This document shows positions 51,438 to 60,991 of a stretch of 64,000 nucleotides of DNA, piece after piece. Position 1 is the first letter of the stretch. Every line of letters begins with the position of its first letter. Under the pieces are notes generated by a model, which had not been told where the DNA came from, searched no databases, and saw only the letters and a list, made by a program, of their open reading frames with translations. The stretch spans positions 16,766-80,765 of the forward strand of contig JBAUWJ010000041.1 in the NCBI GenBank assembly GCA_049583715.1, given 5' to 3'. A program made the translations under genes and the position numbers. The DNA comes from JAANXG01 sp049583715 (GTDB lineage Bacteria > Pseudomonadota > Gammaproteobacteria > Arenicellales > JAANXG01).

Positions 51438-51956
51438 TCAATGTTTCTTCGGGGCGATCACCATGACCATCTGGCGCCCCTCGAGCTTCGGGTACTGCTC
51501 CACGGTACCATAGCCCTCCAGGTCCTTCTCGACCTGCTGCAGCAGCTCCAATCCCAGCTCCTGATGAGCCATCTCCCGGCCGCGGAAACGCATGGTGACC
51601 TTGGTCTTGTCGCCCTCCTCGAGAAACCGGCGCAGGTTCCGCAGCTTGACGCCGTAGTCTCCCGAGTCCGTGCCGGGCCGGAATTTCACTTCCTTGACCT
51701 GCATCTGCTTCTGCTTCTTCCTGGCCGCCGCCCGTTTCTTGCTGTCCTGATAACGGTACTTGCCGTAGTCCATGACCCGGCAGACCGGCGGCTTGGCGTT
51801 CGGAGAGATCTCGACCAGGTCGTAGCCGGCGTCCTGCGCCGATTTCTTTGCTTCTTCGAGGCTGACGACCCCGACCTGGGTGCCGTCCAGATCAATCAAA
51901 CGAATCTGAGATGCCGTGATATCATCATTGACTCTCAGTTGTTTCTCTCTTGCGAT
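51438..51956 (-). CDS. infC: Translation initiation factor IF-3 with an ATC start
   Basis: 172 residues. N-domain (QLRVNDDITASQIRLID ... SPNAKPPVCRVMDYGKYRYQ), lysine-rich linker, and C-domain (VKEVKFRPGTDSGDYGVKLRN ... QMVMVIAPKKH). The chosen start is ATC at 51956, nine nt after a strong GGAGG (51966-51970), giving (M)AREKQLRVNDD. No ATG, GTG or TTG is well placed; the only upstream alternative is a TTG at 51992 that lacks a ribosome-binding site. E. coli infC uses ATT, and IF-3 discriminates against such codons to control its own synthesis. Followed by rpmI and rplT. Confidence 0.93.
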   Translation of the reverse strand: MAREKQLRVNDDITASQIRLIDLDGTQVGVVSLEEAKKSAQDAGYDLVEISPNAKPPVCRVMDYGKYRYQDSKKRAAARKKQKQMQVKEVKFRPGTDSGDYGVKLRNLRRFLEEGDKTKVTMRFRGREMAHQELGLELLQQVEKDLEGYGTVEQYPKLEGRQMVMVIAPKKH

Positions 51957-51965
51957 TGCTGCGTT

Positions 51966-51970
51966 CCTCC
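51966..51970 (-). promoter_or_regulatory. Ribosome-binding site deciding the infC start
   Basis: Minus-strand GGAGG within GGGAGGAACG, nine nt before the ATC codon. Its position rules in favour of the non-canonical ATC over the upstream TTG. Confidence 0.75.
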
Positions 51971-52139
51971 CGTAACAGGAATTGTTCTGCAACTATAAGG
52001 CTCTTCAACAGACGCCCGTCAACCAGGGGTCGGTCAACAGGGTGCCGAAGGGCGCGAATTCTATAGCCCAAGCCGCTGTTTTACAACTGAATTTTGCCGG
52101 AATTCCCGGCCGAATCCGGCCGAGAACGAGCTCCGAAAT

Positions 52140-52216
52140 TGGTAGGCGCGATTGGAATCGAACCAACGACCTCCACCATGTCAAGGTGGCGCTCTAACCA
52201 GCTGAGCTACGCGCCT
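52140..52216 (-). tRNA. tRNA-Val (anticodon GAC)
   Basis: 77 nt. Acceptor AGGCGCG/CGCGCCT, D stem GCTC/GAGC, anticodon stem CCACC/GGTGG with loop TTGACAT, T stem GTTGG/CCAAT, encoded CCA. It lies upstream of infC on the same strand, where many relatives have thrS. Confidence 0.97.
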
Positions 52217-52310
52217 TCAGACGAGGGCAGGCAAACATAGCACAGTCCCGGAACCCCCTTCAATTAGGCCGCGGATCCAAGGCCCACCCCACGGCCGGCG
52301 GTTCGCGCGG

Positions 52311-53429
52311 CTACCCTTCCCTGGCCACCGTCACCTCGAAGCCGTTGCTCTTCAGGTGCGCCATCCGCCGCGCCTGCTCCAGGTCGTGCGCCACCATCTC
52401 CCGGACCATCTCCTCCAGAGATATCTTCGGCGCCCATCCCAGCTTCTCCCGCGCCCGCGCAGCGTCTCCCAGCAGGCTGTCGACCTCCGCAGGCCGGAAA
52501 TAGCCCGGGTCCACGGCCACGATGACGTCCCCCGGCGACACCGCCGGCGCGAGCTCGCCCGAGACCGATTCGACGACGCCGCGCTCCTCCCTGCCCTCGC
52601 CCACGAACTTCAACGTGATCCCCGCCTCCGCCGCGCTCAGACGGATGAAATCCCGCACCGAGCACTGCCTGCCCGTCGCAATCACGAAATCCTCCGGCTC
52701 GTCCTGCTGCAGCATCAGCCACTGCATGTGCACGTAGTCCCGGGCGTGGCCCCAATCCCGCAGGGCGTCCATGTTGCCCATGAACAGGCACTTCTGCAGG
52801 CCGTGGGCGATATTGGCCAGGCCCCGGGTGATCTTGCGGGTGACGAACGTCTCCCCGCGCCGTGGCGACTCGTGATTGAACAGCACACCGTTGCAGGCGT
52901 AGAGGCCGTAGGCCTCCCGGTAGTTCACCGTGATCCAGTAGGCATAGAGCTTCGCCACCGCATAGGGCGAGCGGGGGTGGAACGGCGTCCGCTCGCTCTG
53001 GGGCATCTCCTCCGCCTTCCCGTACAGCTCCGAGGTCGAGGCCTGGTAGAACCGCGTCCCCTTGAAGCCCAGCAGCCGGATCGCTTCCAGCAGCCGCAGC
53101 GCGCCGAGCGCATCCACGTCCGCCGTGTATTCCGGTGACTCGAAGCTCACCGCCACATGCGACTGCGCCCCGAGGTTGTAGACCTCGTCCGGCCGCACCG
53201 TCTGCATGATACGAACCAGGTTGGACGAATCCGCCAGGTCCCCGTAATGCAGAATGAAATGCCGCCCCCGCACGTGGGGATCCTGGTAGAGATGGTCCAC
53301 CCGCTCGGTATTGAACGAAGAGGCCCGCCGCTTGATCCCGTGGACCTCATACCCCTTCGCCAGCAGAAATTCCGCCAGGTACGAGCCGTCCTGCCCGGTG
53401 ATCCCCGTAATCAACGCCACTTTAGCCAT
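52311..53429 (-). CDS. gmd: GDP-mannose 4,6-dehydratase
   Basis: A 372-residue extended SDR enzyme that converts GDP-D-mannose to GDP-4-keto-6-deoxymannose. NADP motif ALITGITGQDGSYLAEFLLA at the N-terminus; catalytic Thr in QASTSELYGK, Tyr and Lys in YAVAKLYAYWITVNYREAYG; NHESPRRGETFVTRKI is a Gmd signature. With Fcl (38.1 kb) it gives GDP-L-fucose for glycans or exopolysaccharide. Alternative products are GDP-rhamnose or perosamine, but the presence of Fcl favours fucose. It stands alone here. Confidence 0.96.
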   Translation of the reverse strand: MAKVALITGITGQDGSYLAEFLLAKGYEVHGIKRRASSFNTERVDHLYQDPHVRGRHFILHYGDLADSSNLVRIMQTVRPDEVYNLGAQSHVAVSFESPEYTADVDALGALRLLEAIRLLGFKGTRFYQASTSELYGKAEEMPQSERTPFHPRSPYAVAKLYAYWITVNYREAYGLYACNGVLFNHESPRRGETFVTRKITRGLANIAHGLQKCLFMGNMDALRDWGHARDYVHMQWLMLQQDEPEDFVIATGRQCSVRDFIRLSAAEAGITLKFVGEGREERGVVESVSGELAPAVSPGDVIVAVDPGYFRPAEVDSLLGDAARAREKLGWAPKISLEEMVREMVAHDLEQARRMAHLKSNGFEVTVAREG

Positions 53430-53745
53430 CGAAGCTGCTTCCCCGAATCATCACTTGCCAATCATAGCAATATTCTTCTTCACCTCCTGCGCCACCTCCC
53501 GGCCGGATCCGAGGCCGGGAAACGAGCCTTCTGGGAGACCATGACTCCACCGGGTATGTCGACCGGGATCAGGCACGGTCTGCGTCGTTCCCCAGACTAA
53601 AGCCATCCACCAAGACTATCTCGCGTCGAAACGCGTTGAATTGGATTCAAGAACTACGGTGCTCCGGTGGATGCCGAAGCGCGGATGGAACAGCTTTACG
53701 CGTACCGCCGCATTGTCGATGTTGCCGCCGCAGGGTGCGTCCGGC
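53430..53745. other. 316-bp intergenic region
   Basis: Between gmd and the Crp/Fnr gene. I see no convincing gene, RNA, repeat or terminator in it. Confidence 0.5.
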
Positions 53746-54489
53746 TCATCCGAGGGCCTTCTGCAGGGCGTACAGACGGTGGGTCTCGCGCCTGCAGTCC
53801 TCATAGCATTCACAGCAAAGTTCCTCGAGGCCCGCCCTGTCGACCACCGTGATACAACCCCGGCGGTAATCGATCACGCCCTTCTTCTGCAATTCTCCGG
53901 CTGCCCTGGTGATTCCCTCCCGGCGGACTCCCAGCATGCCGGCGATCAACTCCTGGGTCATCGGTATCTCGTTGGATTTGCTTCGGTCAAGGCTCAGCAG
54001 CAACCACCGACACAGTTGTTGCTGCAAATTGTGGTGGCGGTTGCACACCGCCGTCTGCGCGATGTGTGTGTAGCGCACCTGAGCATAGAGAAGGAAAAGG
54101 TCCATTGCCCGTGTGGAAGTTCGAACGACCTCCACCAGAACCTTCGCAGGGAGATAGTAGGCGACCCCCGCGCTCTGGACCACCGCCCGGGTGGGGTCCG
54201 ACCTGCCGCCGAGCAGTGCCGTGATGCCGAGCATCCCCTCCGAACCGACCAGAGCGAGCTCCGAGCTGGCACCGTCCTTCAGAATCTCGATGATCGAAAC
54301 GATGCCCTCGACGGGGAAGTAGACATGGTTCCTTTCCTTACCCATCTCATAGATGAGTTCCCCCAGGTTCAGTGGGGTCCGCTCCAGTTTGGAGGCTATG
54401 CGTTTATAATCGGATTTCGGTAATTGGCGTAAAATCAGGTTGTTCTTGGGTTCAGACGCGTCCAAACCGCTCATATTGTTGTCTGCCAC
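53746..54489 (-). CDS. Crp/Fnr-family transcriptional regulator
   Basis: 247 residues. A cyclic-nucleotide-binding-like sensor domain (about 25-145) precedes a winged HTH (about 155-225; PMTQELIAGMLGVRREGITRAAGELQ). Fnr cluster cysteines are absent from the N-terminus. Residues for cAMP contact are not obviously conserved. A cysteine-rich tail CCECYEDC follows the HTH. The HTH type GVRREGITRAAGEL is seen in regulators of unknown signal often found in environmental proteobacteria. Upstream DNA contains two TTGACAC repeats (54525-54560 region). Confidence 0.88.
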   Translation of the reverse strand: MADNNMSGLDASEPKNNLILRQLPKSDYKRIASKLERTPLNLGELIYEMGKERNHVYFPVEGIVSIIEILKDGASSELALVGSEGMLGITALLGGRSDPTRAVVQSAGVAYYLPAKVLVEVVRTSTRAMDLFLLYAQVRYTHIAQTAVCNRHHNLQQQLCRWLLLSLDRSKSNEIPMTQELIAGMLGVRREGITRAAGELQKKGVIDYRRGCITVVDRAGLEELCCECYEDCRRETHRLYALQKALG

Positions 54490-54609
54490 TTCTTGCTATC
54501 CGGTTCGTCAGGCACGTCCAACATTTTGACACCCCTCATGTTGTCGGCATTGTTGACACTTGTCTTGAGCGCCGATCGTGACAAAAATATTCCAGGCATG
54601 GCATTTTGT

Positions 54610-54627
54610 ATGTGCGTTCGCGCACAT
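54610..54627. repeat. Hairpin between uvrB and the Crp/Fnr gene
   Basis: ATGTGCG-TTCG-CGCACAT is a perfect 7-bp stem with a tetraloop in the 270-bp gap. No T tract follows it, so it may only be a 3' stabiliser of uvrB mRNA or a binding site. Confidence 0.5.
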
Positions 54628-54759
54628 TTCGTGCTTATGGAGCCATGAAGTGAGCTGTTTGCCGCCAAGCAGGCGTCTGGCAGCAACCCGAGGGACTGTT
54701 GCTCGGGACGAGGGCATCGTTTCTTCGGGGCCGCTCCGCCGGGACAGCAAGGGGCCGGC

Positions 54760-56778
54760 TCAGGTGACGCTGAAGTGCTCCCGCCGAAGCAGGTGGATCT
54801 CGTCGCGCAGCCTGGCGGCCTCCTCGAATTCCAGATTGCGCGCGTGCTCGTACATCTGTTTCTCCAGGCGCGCGAGTGTCTTCCCCAGTTCCCTGGGGCC
54901 GAGGTCGCCGTACCTGGCCTTGGTCTCCGCCAGTTCCTTCGCAGTCCGGTTGAGTCGCCGCATGCCTCGCGGGCTGCGCTCCATCACACCCTCGATGATG
55001 TCCCGCACGGCTTTCTCGACGCCTTTCGGGGTGATGCCGTGCTCCCGGTTGTAGGCTTCCTGCTTCTGCCGGCGCCTTTCGGTTTCATCGATGGCGGCGC
55101 GCATGGAATCCGTGGCTTTCTCCGCGTACATGATCGCCTTGCCGTGGAGGTTCCGGGCGGCGCGTCCGATTGTCTGAATCAGGGAACGCGTCGATCTGAG
55201 GAACCCGACTTTGTCGGCGTCGAGGATGGCCACCAGGGACACCTCCGGTAGATCCAGGCCCTCGCGCAGCAGATTGATGCCGACGAGGACGTCGAATTCA
55301 CCCGCTCGCAGGTCACGGATGATCTCCACGCGCTCCACGGTATCGATGTCCGAGTGGAGATAGCGTACCCGCACGCCATGATCCGTGAGGTAGTCCGTCA
55401 GATCCTCCGCCATGCGCTTGGTCAGGGTCGTCACCAGGACCCGTTCCTTCGCATCACGGCGTTTGCGGATCTCGGAGAGCAGATCGTCCACCTGGGTGGC
55501 CACCGGCCGCACCTCGACCTCCGGGTCCACCAGGCCGGTGGGTCGCACCACCTGGTCGACCACCTCGGGAGCGCGCCCGGTCTCATAGGAGCCCGGAGTC
55601 GCGGATACGAATATAGTCTGCGGTATGAGGTTCTCGAACTCCTCGAACTTGAGGGGCCGGTTATCGAGCGCCGACGGCAGGCGAAACCCGTACTCGACGA
55701 GGGTCTCCTTCCTGGATCGGTCTCCGCGGTACATTGCGCCGAGCTGCGGCACGGTAACGTGGCTCTCGTCGAGAATCAGCAGGGCGTTCTTCGGCAGATA
55801 ATCCATGAGGGTCGGCGGCGGCTGTCCCGCGGCGCGGCCGGACAGGTAGCGGGAGTAGTTCTCAATGCCGCTGCAGTACCCCACTTCCTGCATCATCTCG
55901 AGGTCATACAGAGTCCGCTGCTCCAGGCGCTGCGCCTCCACCAGCCGGTCCTCGGCGCGCAGCTCGGCCAGCCGAAGCCGGAGCTCTTCCTTGATCTGAT
56001 CCAGCGTATTGAGGAGGGTTTCGCGCGGTGTTACGTAGTGGGTCTTGGGATAGATCGTGGTGCGGCGCAGAGTCTCGGCGACTTCTCCCGTCAGGGGGTC
56101 GAAGCGGGAGATCTTGTCGATCTCCTCGCCGAACAGCTCCACCCTTATCGCGAAGTCCTCCGACTCGGCGGGAAATATGTCTATCACGTCACCGCGCACC
56201 CTGAAAGTGCCGCGCTTGAGCTCGAAATTGTTCCGGGTGTACTGGAGCTCGGCCAGGCGTCTCAGGATCTCTCGCTGGTCGGTAATCCCCCCCTCTTTGA
56301 GGTGCAGGATCATCCCGTGATAGGCGACCGGGTCCCCGAGGCCGTAGATCGCGGACACCGTCGCCACGATGATCACGTCCTCGCGCTCCAGGAGGGCCTT
56401 GGTGGCCGACAGGCGCATCTGGTCGATCTGGTCGTTGATGGAGGCGTCCTTCTCAATGTAGGTGTCCGAGCTCGGCACGTAGGCTTCGGGCTGATAGTAG
56501 TCGTAATACGAGACGAAGTACTCCACCGCGTTGTTCGGAAAGAAATCCCGCATCTCCGCATAGAGCTGGGCCGCGAGAGTCTTGTTCGGCGCCATGATCA
56601 GGGTCGGGCGCTGCACCTGGTGGATTACGTTGGCGACGGTGAAAGTCTTCCCCGAGCCCGTTGCGCCCAGCAGCGTCTGGAAAGCCTCGCCGTCGGTCAA
56701 GCCTCGAACGAGGGCCTGTATCGCCTTGGGCTGATCGCCGGCGGGTTGGAACTCACTGACCAGCTCGAATCGTTTCAT
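54760..56778 (-). CDS. uvrB: Excinuclease ABC subunit B
   Basis: 672 residues (E. coli 673). Walker A GATGSGKTFT near residue 39; the beta-hairpin YYDYYQPEAYVP that probes DNA damage; DEAD-like box DESHVTVPQ; helicase motifs V-VI VGINLLREGLDLPEV and TIGRAARN; a C-terminal UVR domain that binds UvrC (about 632-668). It verifies lesions in nucleotide excision repair. The ATG at 56778 aligns with the family start. No LexA box was found within the 250 bp upstream, although E. coli uvrB is SOS-controlled. Confidence 0.98.
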   Translation of the reverse strand: MKRFELVSEFQPAGDQPKAIQALVRGLTDGEAFQTLLGATGSGKTFTVANVIHQVQRPTLIMAPNKTLAAQLYAEMRDFFPNNAVEYFVSYYDYYQPEAYVPSSDTYIEKDASINDQIDQMRLSATKALLEREDVIIVATVSAIYGLGDPVAYHGMILHLKEGGITDQREILRRLAELQYTRNNFELKRGTFRVRGDVIDIFPAESEDFAIRVELFGEEIDKISRFDPLTGEVAETLRRTTIYPKTHYVTPRETLLNTLDQIKEELRLRLAELRAEDRLVEAQRLEQRTLYDLEMMQEVGYCSGIENYSRYLSGRAAGQPPPTLMDYLPKNALLILDESHVTVPQLGAMYRGDRSRKETLVEYGFRLPSALDNRPLKFEEFENLIPQTIFVSATPGSYETGRAPEVVDQVVRPTGLVDPEVEVRPVATQVDDLLSEIRKRRDAKERVLVTTLTKRMAEDLTDYLTDHGVRVRYLHSDIDTVERVEIIRDLRAGEFDVLVGINLLREGLDLPEVSLVAILDADKVGFLRSTRSLIQTIGRAARNLHGKAIMYAEKATDSMRAAIDETERRRQKQEAYNREHGITPKGVEKAVRDIIEGVMERSPRGMRRLNRTAKELAETKARYGDLGPRELGKTLARLEKQMYEHARNLEFEEAARLRDEIHLLRREHFSVT

Positions 56779-57028
56779 GGGCGTCGAGGCTCCTATTGCA
56801 CCGGGGACATTGCACCAGGGACTGAGATAGAATGGAAGCGCGGCCCAGCGGATCGACGCCCCGCCCGCGGTCCATGGACGTTCTGACCGTGCTCGGGACA
56901 GGCGCGGGCGCAACAGGCATCACGCTGCCGGGGGTCGAGGCCGGCACGTCGGACCGCTCCCGCCGCGTGTCTTCAATGATGCCGTATTTCCTGAAATTCA
57001 ACGTCAAAGGCCACAACAAGCAGGCGCC

Positions 57029-58222
57029 ATGAGCAAGATACCACTGACCCGGCGCGTCAACGCCATCAAACCTTCCCCCACCCTGGCGGTTACGGGCCGG
57101 GCCCGCGAGCTGCGTGCGCAGGGCAAGGATGTCATCGGACTCGGCGCCGGGGAGCCCGATTTCGACACCCCGGAGCATATCAAGCAGGCGGCTATCGAGG
57201 CCATTCGGCGCGGGGATACCAAGTACACCGCGGTGGACGGCACTCCGGAGCTCAAGAAGGCCATCGTGGAGAAGTTCCGGCGCGACAACGATCTCGAGTA
57301 CGCCCCGGACCAGGTTCTGGTGTCGGCCGGCGCCAAGCACAGCCTGTTCAATTTGTTCGTGTCCCTGGTGGAGGAGGACTCGGAGGTGATCATACCGGCG
57401 CCGTACTGGGTGTCGTACCCGGACATGGTCACGCTACTGGGCGGGACGCCGGTCATCATCCCGGCCGGCGCCGACCGGCACTTCAAGATCACGCCGGCGC
57501 AGCTCGAGGGGGTGATTACGGACAAGACCCGTCTGCTGGTGATGAACAGCCCCAGCAACCCCACAGGGGTGATGTATTCCAGCGCGGAGCTCGAGGGGCT
57601 GGCCGCGGTGCTGCGCAGGCATCCACAGGTGTTCATCGCCAGCGATGACATCTATGAGCACATTCAGTGGACCCAGCCGAAGTTCGTGAACCTGGTGAAC
57701 GTGGCGCCGGATCTCTACGAGCGCTCGGTCGTGGTCAACGGCGTCTCCAAGGTCTACGCCATGACCGGCTGGCGGATCGGCTACGCGGCGGGGCCCAGGG
57801 AGCTGATCGGCGCGATGAAGAAGGTGCAGTCCCAGAGCACCTCCAACCCCACCTCCATATCCCAGGCTGCGTCCGCCGCCGCGCTGTCCGGTGACCAGTC
57901 CTGCGTCGGCGAGATGGTGACCGAATTCCGGCGGCGGGCGGAGCACGTGGTGGATCGCTTGAACCGCCTCCAGGGCGTGCGCGCCCTGCCCTCGGACGGG
58001 ACCTTCTACAGCTTTCCGGACTGTACCGCCGTTATCGAGGCGACCCCCGGGATCAGCAATGACGTGGAGCTGGGTTCCTACCTCCTGGACAGGGCCGAGG
58101 TCGCCCTGGTGCCGGGCTCCGCCTTCGGTCTGCCCGGTTACCTGCGACTCTCCTACGCTACCGACATGGCTACGCTGGACAAGGCCCTGGACAGATTGGA
58201 AAGGGTGATCGGGGTCGGCTGA
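57029..58222 (+). CDS. Aspartate aminotransferase, class I
   Basis: A 397-residue fold-type I PLP enzyme of the I-gamma (thermostable AAT) type. PLP lysine near residue 241 in NGVSKVYAMTGWRIGYAAGP; the Asn and Asp of cofactor binding are in NSPSNPTG and ASDDIYEHIQW. GAGEPDFDTPEHIK near residue 40 is the substrate-binding segment. Some members also act on prephenate. Divergent from uvrB, a common gammaproteobacterial arrangement. Aspartate assignment is by family; the exact amino donor is not proven. Confidence 0.93.
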   Translation: MSKIPLTRRVNAIKPSPTLAVTGRARELRAQGKDVIGLGAGEPDFDTPEHIKQAAIEAIRRGDTKYTAVDGTPELKKAIVEKFRRDNDLEYAPDQVLVSAGAKHSLFNLFVSLVEEDSEVIIPAPYWVSYPDMVTLLGGTPVIIPAGADRHFKITPAQLEGVITDKTRLLVMNSPSNPTGVMYSSAELEGLAAVLRRHPQVFIASDDIYEHIQWTQPKFVNLVNVAPDLYERSVVVNGVSKVYAMTGWRIGYAAGPRELIGAMKKVQSQSTSNPTSISQAASAAALSGDQSCVGEMVTEFRRRAEHVVDRLNRLQGVRALPSDGTFYSFPDCTAVIEATPGISNDVELGSYLLDRAEVALVPGSAFGLPGYLRLSYATDMATLDKALDRLERVIGVG

Positions 58223-58476
58223 GGCGCGCCGGAGCACCCGCAGTCCGGACGGCTGGCAGGGACTCGTGCGCCGTGCTGCCGGGGACGCTGGCTCGCGCAG
58301 AGCCCTTCGTCAGGTGGGAGCGCGGGCTGAGCCGAAGGGATCGGCCTCGGGGAGGTGGATCCGGCCGTCCTCGAGACCTCAACATCACTCGAAGGGGTGA
58401 AGTCTCCCGGGGCCTCAATGAGGCATTCTCCGGTCCAGGGACAACGCGTATGACGCGATGACAGGGAGGTCCACTC

Positions 58477-59055
58477 ATGCATCCACGGCAGGGCGCGGGA
58501 GACCGGGAACGCCGTGGATTCTCACTGGTGGAGCTTCTGGTCACGCTTGCCGTGGCGAGTCTCCTGCTGGCCGCAGGTCTACCCTCGTTCCTGTCCATGG
58601 TACGAAACGACCGGATCAACAACGGCATCGACCTCCTGCTCGCGGACGTCAACCTGGCCCGGTTGGCGGCCGTGGAGCGAGACCGGGACGTCGTGTTGTG
58701 TCGATCCAGGGATGGGCGGCACTGCCAACGGAGCAGCCGTGCCCACACGGACTGGAGCCGTGGGTGGATCGTCTATGTCAACCCGGACGGGGACAAGAGG
58801 CGCGACCCCGGTGAGCCCTTGCTCGAAGCCCGGGCGGCCCTCACTGAAGGCCTGACCCTCAGCTTCAACCAGTGGTGGCGTGTGGTCTACCACGGCGACG
58901 GCAGCGCCAGGAACGGCACGTTCGTTCTGTGCGATTCACGAGGACCACGAGGGGCACGTGCCCTCGTGCTGTATTACACAGGTCGACCGAGGGTGTCCGC
59001 GCGCCGTGCGGACGGCGATCCGCTGGTCTGTCCTTCCGGGAGCCCGGGATCGTGA
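58477..59055 (+). CDS. GspH/FimT-type pseudopilin
   Basis: 192 residues. The prepilin leader RERRG is followed by FSLVELLVTLAVASLLLAAGLPSFLSM with glutamate at +5. The GspH/FimT globular domain has four cysteines and ends with VLYYTGRPRVS. GGGAGGT-like purine stretch AGGGAGGT precedes the ATG. It is a lone pseudopilin outside the gsp operon, so probably a minor pilin (FimT/FimU) of a type IV pilus whose other genes are elsewhere. Confidence 0.85.
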   Translation: MHPRQGAGDRERRGFSLVELLVTLAVASLLLAAGLPSFLSMVRNDRINNGIDLLLADVNLARLAAVERDRDVVLCRSRDGRHCQRSSRAHTDWSRGWIVYVNPDGDKRRDPGEPLLEARAALTEGLTLSFNQWWRVVYHGDGSARNGTFVLCDSRGPRGARALVLYYTGRPRVSARRADGDPLVCPSGSPGS

Positions 59056-59142
59056 AGTCGTAAAGGCCCGCACCGCGCGGCGCTCCCCAGAAGGGTGCCT
59101 TGACCGCCGGTCGCCGGTTCATTAGCATGCGCCTCCTCTCCT

Positions 59143-59218
<76 letters not shown>

Positions 59219-59551
59219 GTACAGGACCGCTCGAGCTTCGCTTGGAGAACCGTCGAGCCGTCCACCGGACCCGGGGGTCCTGGATGGGCCCCTGCGGCGT
59301 CCAGAGCGCCATGGCGCTGTCCGGAGTCTCGCGTGAACCTCTCCCGGCGCATTGACGAGCCCTCCCTTGGCCGGGGACGCGAGTCCCTGCCGGTCGATCT
59401 GGCATTTCCTTCGATCCCGTGAGATGCCCTGTCTTCCGCGGCCTGAGGCTGGCGACATTCTGAAGCGGGGTTACGGACCCCGGGATTGGTCGGGTCGGAT
59501 AAACCCGCGACGGGGGTCTATAATCCGCAAGCCTGTCAGTACGGAGCCTGC
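59219..59551 (+). other. 333-bp intergenic region with MBOAT promoter
   Basis: No gene was recognised. A perfect TATAAT (59519-59524) lies about 30 nt before the MBOAT start, with GGAG just ahead of the TTG codon. I looked for a duplicated tRNA-Asn 3' end, the usual mark of an integrated element, and did not see one in this gap. Confidence 0.5.
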
Positions 59552-60988
59552 TTGTTGGTCTTCTCCAGCCCCGTCTTCATGTTCCTGTTTCTGCCGGCCG
59601 TACTGGCCGGCTATTTTTTGCTGCCCAGGCTCACGCTGCGCAACCTGCTGCTGCTGGCCGCCAGCCTGTTCTTCTACGCCTGGGGCGAGCTCCAGTACGT
59701 GGCGATTCTGCTGGTATCCATCGCGGCCAATACGGTCTTCGGGACCCGCATTCATCGCAGCCGCGGACGGATGCGAAAGTGGAACCTGGCGATCGCCGTC
59801 GGTGTAAACCTCGGCCTGCTCGGGTATTTCAAGTACGCGAACTTCGTCCTTCACAACGTCAACGCGCTTCTGACCGCCTTCGGTGCATCGGCGTTCGCTT
59901 ACAACGAGGTGCATCTGCCGCTCGGAATTTCGTTCTTCACCTTTCAAGCGATTTCGTACATCGTGGACGTCTATCGGCGCGATGCCGAGGTCCAGGAGAA
60001 CGTTCTCAACCTGGCCCTGTACATCAGCCTGTTTCCCCAGCTCATCGCCGGACCGATCGTGCGCTACGGCTTCATCGCCGGGGAGCTCGACAACCGGAGC
60101 GTCCGGCTGGATGACGTGGCGACAGGTGTCCGCCGCTTCACCGTGGGTCTCGCCAAGAAGGTCCTCATCGCCAACACGGTCGGCAAGGCCGCAGACGAGA
60201 TCTTCAGCTACCAGGCCCACCAGCTCGACCCGGTGCTCGCCTGGCTGGGTGTCCTGTGCTACGGGCTGCAGATCTATTTCGATTTCTCCGGTTACTCCGA
60301 CATGGCGATCGGTCTGGGCCGCATGTTCGGGTTTCACTTTCCGGAGAATTTCCGAACACCTTATGCCTCCCGTTCCCTGCGCGAATTCTGGCGGCGGTGG
60401 CACATCACGCTGTCAACCTGGTTTCGCGATTACCTCTATATCCCGCTTGGTGGCAACCGCGTGCGAGCCCTTCGCGTGCGGTTGAATCTGCTGATGGTGT
60501 TCTTTCTCACGGGTCTGTGGCACGGGGCAAGCTGGAACTTCGTGATCTGGGGGTTGTTTCACGGGGCCTTCCTCGCCCTTGAGCGCACACGGTTCGGCTC
60601 GTTCCTGCAGCGCTTGCCGGCAGCTCTGCAACATACCTATCTCGTGGTGGTCGTCGGTGTCGCATGGGTCTTCTTTCGCGCCGTCGATCTCGACCATGCC
60701 CTCGGATATCTGTCCGTCATGGCCGGTCTGGCCGGGCGGGCGCAGGATCTGTATTTCCTCAGCCTGCTCACGCCGAGGCTCGTCACCGCCCTGCTCGCGG
60801 GCGTCGCGTTCAGCTTTCCCTGGTGGGAGAAGCTCAGACCCGGCGCGACAACGGGCGGTCCGGCAACGGTCTCGGCGTCGCCGCTCATGGTGGCTCTCAC
60901 AGACGCGACGTGGGCGGTCCTGTTCGGCGTGTGCCTCCTGGCGGTGACCGCCCAATCCTATGATCCATTCATCTATTTCCGGTTTTAG
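59552..60988 (+). CDS. MBOAT-family O-acyltransferase (AlgI-like)
   Basis: A 478-residue multipass membrane protein with about 10-12 hydrophobic segments. PLGISFFTFQAISYIVDVYR, FPQLIAGPIVRY and FDFSGYSDMAIGLGRMFGF are AlgI/DltB blocks. The active-site histidine is in LTGLWHGASWNFVIWGLFHG, near residue 310-330. Such proteins move acetyl groups across the membrane for polysaccharide O-acetylation. TTG at 59552 or 59555 is the probable start because family homology begins LLVFSSPVFMFLFLPA; GGAG lies 5-8 nt upstream. The AlgX-like gene follows after 3 bp. Confidence 0.92.
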   Translation: MLVFSSPVFMFLFLPAVLAGYFLLPRLTLRNLLLLAASLFFYAWGELQYVAILLVSIAANTVFGTRIHRSRGRMRKWNLAIAVGVNLGLLGYFKYANFVLHNVNALLTAFGASAFAYNEVHLPLGISFFTFQAISYIVDVYRRDAEVQENVLNLALYISLFPQLIAGPIVRYGFIAGELDNRSVRLDDVATGVRRFTVGLAKKVLIANTVGKAADEIFSYQAHQLDPVLAWLGVLCYGLQIYFDFSGYSDMAIGLGRMFGFHFPENFRTPYASRSLREFWRRWHITLSTWFRDYLYIPLGGNRVRALRVRLNLLMVFFLTGLWHGASWNFVIWGLFHGAFLALERTRFGSFLQRLPAALQHTYLVVVVGVAWVFFRAVDLDHALGYLSVMAGLAGRAQDLYFLSLLTPRLVTALLAGVAFSFPWWEKLRPGATTGGPATVSASPLMVALTDATWAVLFGVCLLAVTAQSYDPFIYFRF

Positions 60989-60991
60989 AGG

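Noticed and set aside
56832..57032. 66-codon frame between uvrB and the aminotransferase
   Set aside because: No ribosome-binding site, no homology that I recognise, and composition like the surrounding intergenic DNA.
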